64,000 bases of DNA from Aristolochia californica. Taxonomy: Eukaryota; Streptophyta; Magnoliopsida; Piperales; Aristolochiaceae. Position 1 is the first letter of the stretch. The number at the start of each line of letters is the position of its first letter. Below, in pieces: positions 63,965 through 64,000 of the stretch. The position numbers were made by a program, and so were the translations under genes. The notes below the pieces were generated by a model. The model made no database searches. It saw only the letters and a list, made by a program, of their open reading frames with translations, and was not told where the DNA came from. The DNA is taken from positions 17,512,164-17,576,163 of the forward strand of contig JARWKL010000005.1 of NCBI GenBank assembly GCA_029961685.1. The letters run 5' to 3'.

Positions 63965-64000
63965 ATGAACCCAAAAGTTTTGCTGTCCAAGTTTGGGAAA
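63965..64000 (+). repeat. Partial monomer at right edge
   Basis: These are the first 36 bp of a monomer, identical in this stretch to the right-subfamily consensus. The array continues beyond the window on this side too. Confidence 0.95.

Larger units (their letters stand above)
1..64000 (+). repeat. Satellite DNA array, ~659/658-bp monomer, 96 complete copies
   Basis: The entire window is a direct tandem repeat. I phased the monomer on the recurring ATGAACCCA motif. This falls at 618, 1277, 1936, 2596, 3256, 3915, 4574, 5337, 5996 and so on at spacings of 655-660 bp to 63965, with one exception of 763 bp (4574-5336). Two copies have ACG instead of ATG at this anchor (31700 and 39611). All units have the same orientation, and no foreign DNA was seen between them. 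Base composition is A-rich, roughly one-third G+C by eye. Neighbouring copies differ by a few substitutions and rare one-base indels. Uniform length, single orientation and blockwise sharing of variants are typical of satellites homogenised by unequal exchange or gene conversion. The family is not one I recognise. A centromeric, pericentromeric or subtelomeric location is inference only. Confidence 0.98.

Noticed and set aside
1..64000. CRISPR array or bacterial repeat system
   Set aside because: The repeat unit is about 659 bp with no short-repeat and variable-spacer pattern, and no cas-like gene is present.
1..64000. rRNA, tRNA or tandem snRNA gene cluster
   Set aside because: No cloverleaf, A/B-box pair or recognisable rRNA core was found in the monomer. 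Its length alone would not exclude 5S-type clusters, but the sequence does.
1..64000. LTR or DNA transposon as the repeat source
   Set aside because: No terminal repeats, target-site duplications, primer-binding site or recognisable transposase or reverse transcriptase motifs were found in the monomer. An element origin remains possible only for the short decayed frames.

Overview
The whole 64 kb is one uninterrupted, head-to-tail satellite DNA array. The basic unit is about 659 bp on the left and about 658 bp on the right. I count 96 complete monomers between 618 and 63964, plus a 617-bp partial at the left edge and a 36-bp partial at the right edge. All copies lie in the same orientation. 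I found no unique DNA, no conventional gene, no RNA gene, no CRISPR array and no inserted mobile element. A-rich tandem DNA of this length, with nested higher-order repeats, indicates a nuclear eukaryotic genome (centromeric, pericentromeric or subtelomeric heterochromatin). The species cannot be told from the sequence. Frequent CpG-to-TpG/CpA differences between copies suggest a genome with cytosine methylation.

Layout. 1-4573: older-looking monomers with local indels. 4574-5336: one rearranged 763-bp monomer with a 104-bp shuffled insertion. 5337-15878: 16 ordinary monomers with scattered shared variants. 15879-19832: a trimer higher-order repeat (2 x 1977 bp). 19833-21810: three related monomers. 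21811-29721: three copies of a tetramer (3 x 2637 bp). 23850-39671: a 12-monomer, 7911-bp block present twice in tandem with no difference seen at any variant site compared. 40270-42907: a dimer repeat (2 x 1319 bp). 42908-46198: a transition zone with chimeric monomers. 44885-63964: a second subfamily, mostly 658 bp, with its own dimer (50146-52777) and tetramer (56726-61990) repeats.

Coding potential. A one-base difference (five versus four A residues about 155 bp into the monomer) decides whether a 78-codon forward ORF is open. It is closed in all 67 complete left-hand monomers, and open in 20 of the 29 right-hand ones. Seven of those 29 carry early frameshifts or stops, and two more lose the last codons. 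This looks like a satellite that may have captured an old coding fragment, not a family of working genes. Each monomer also carries a TATA-box-like site and, in most copies, an AATAAA hexamer, so transcription of the array is possible but not shown.

The main interest is the array's recombination history. Nested 2-, 3-, 4- and 12-monomer blocks, crossover junctions mapped to tens of bases, chimeric monomers at a subfamily border, and one monomer with template-switch-like scars are all preserved.
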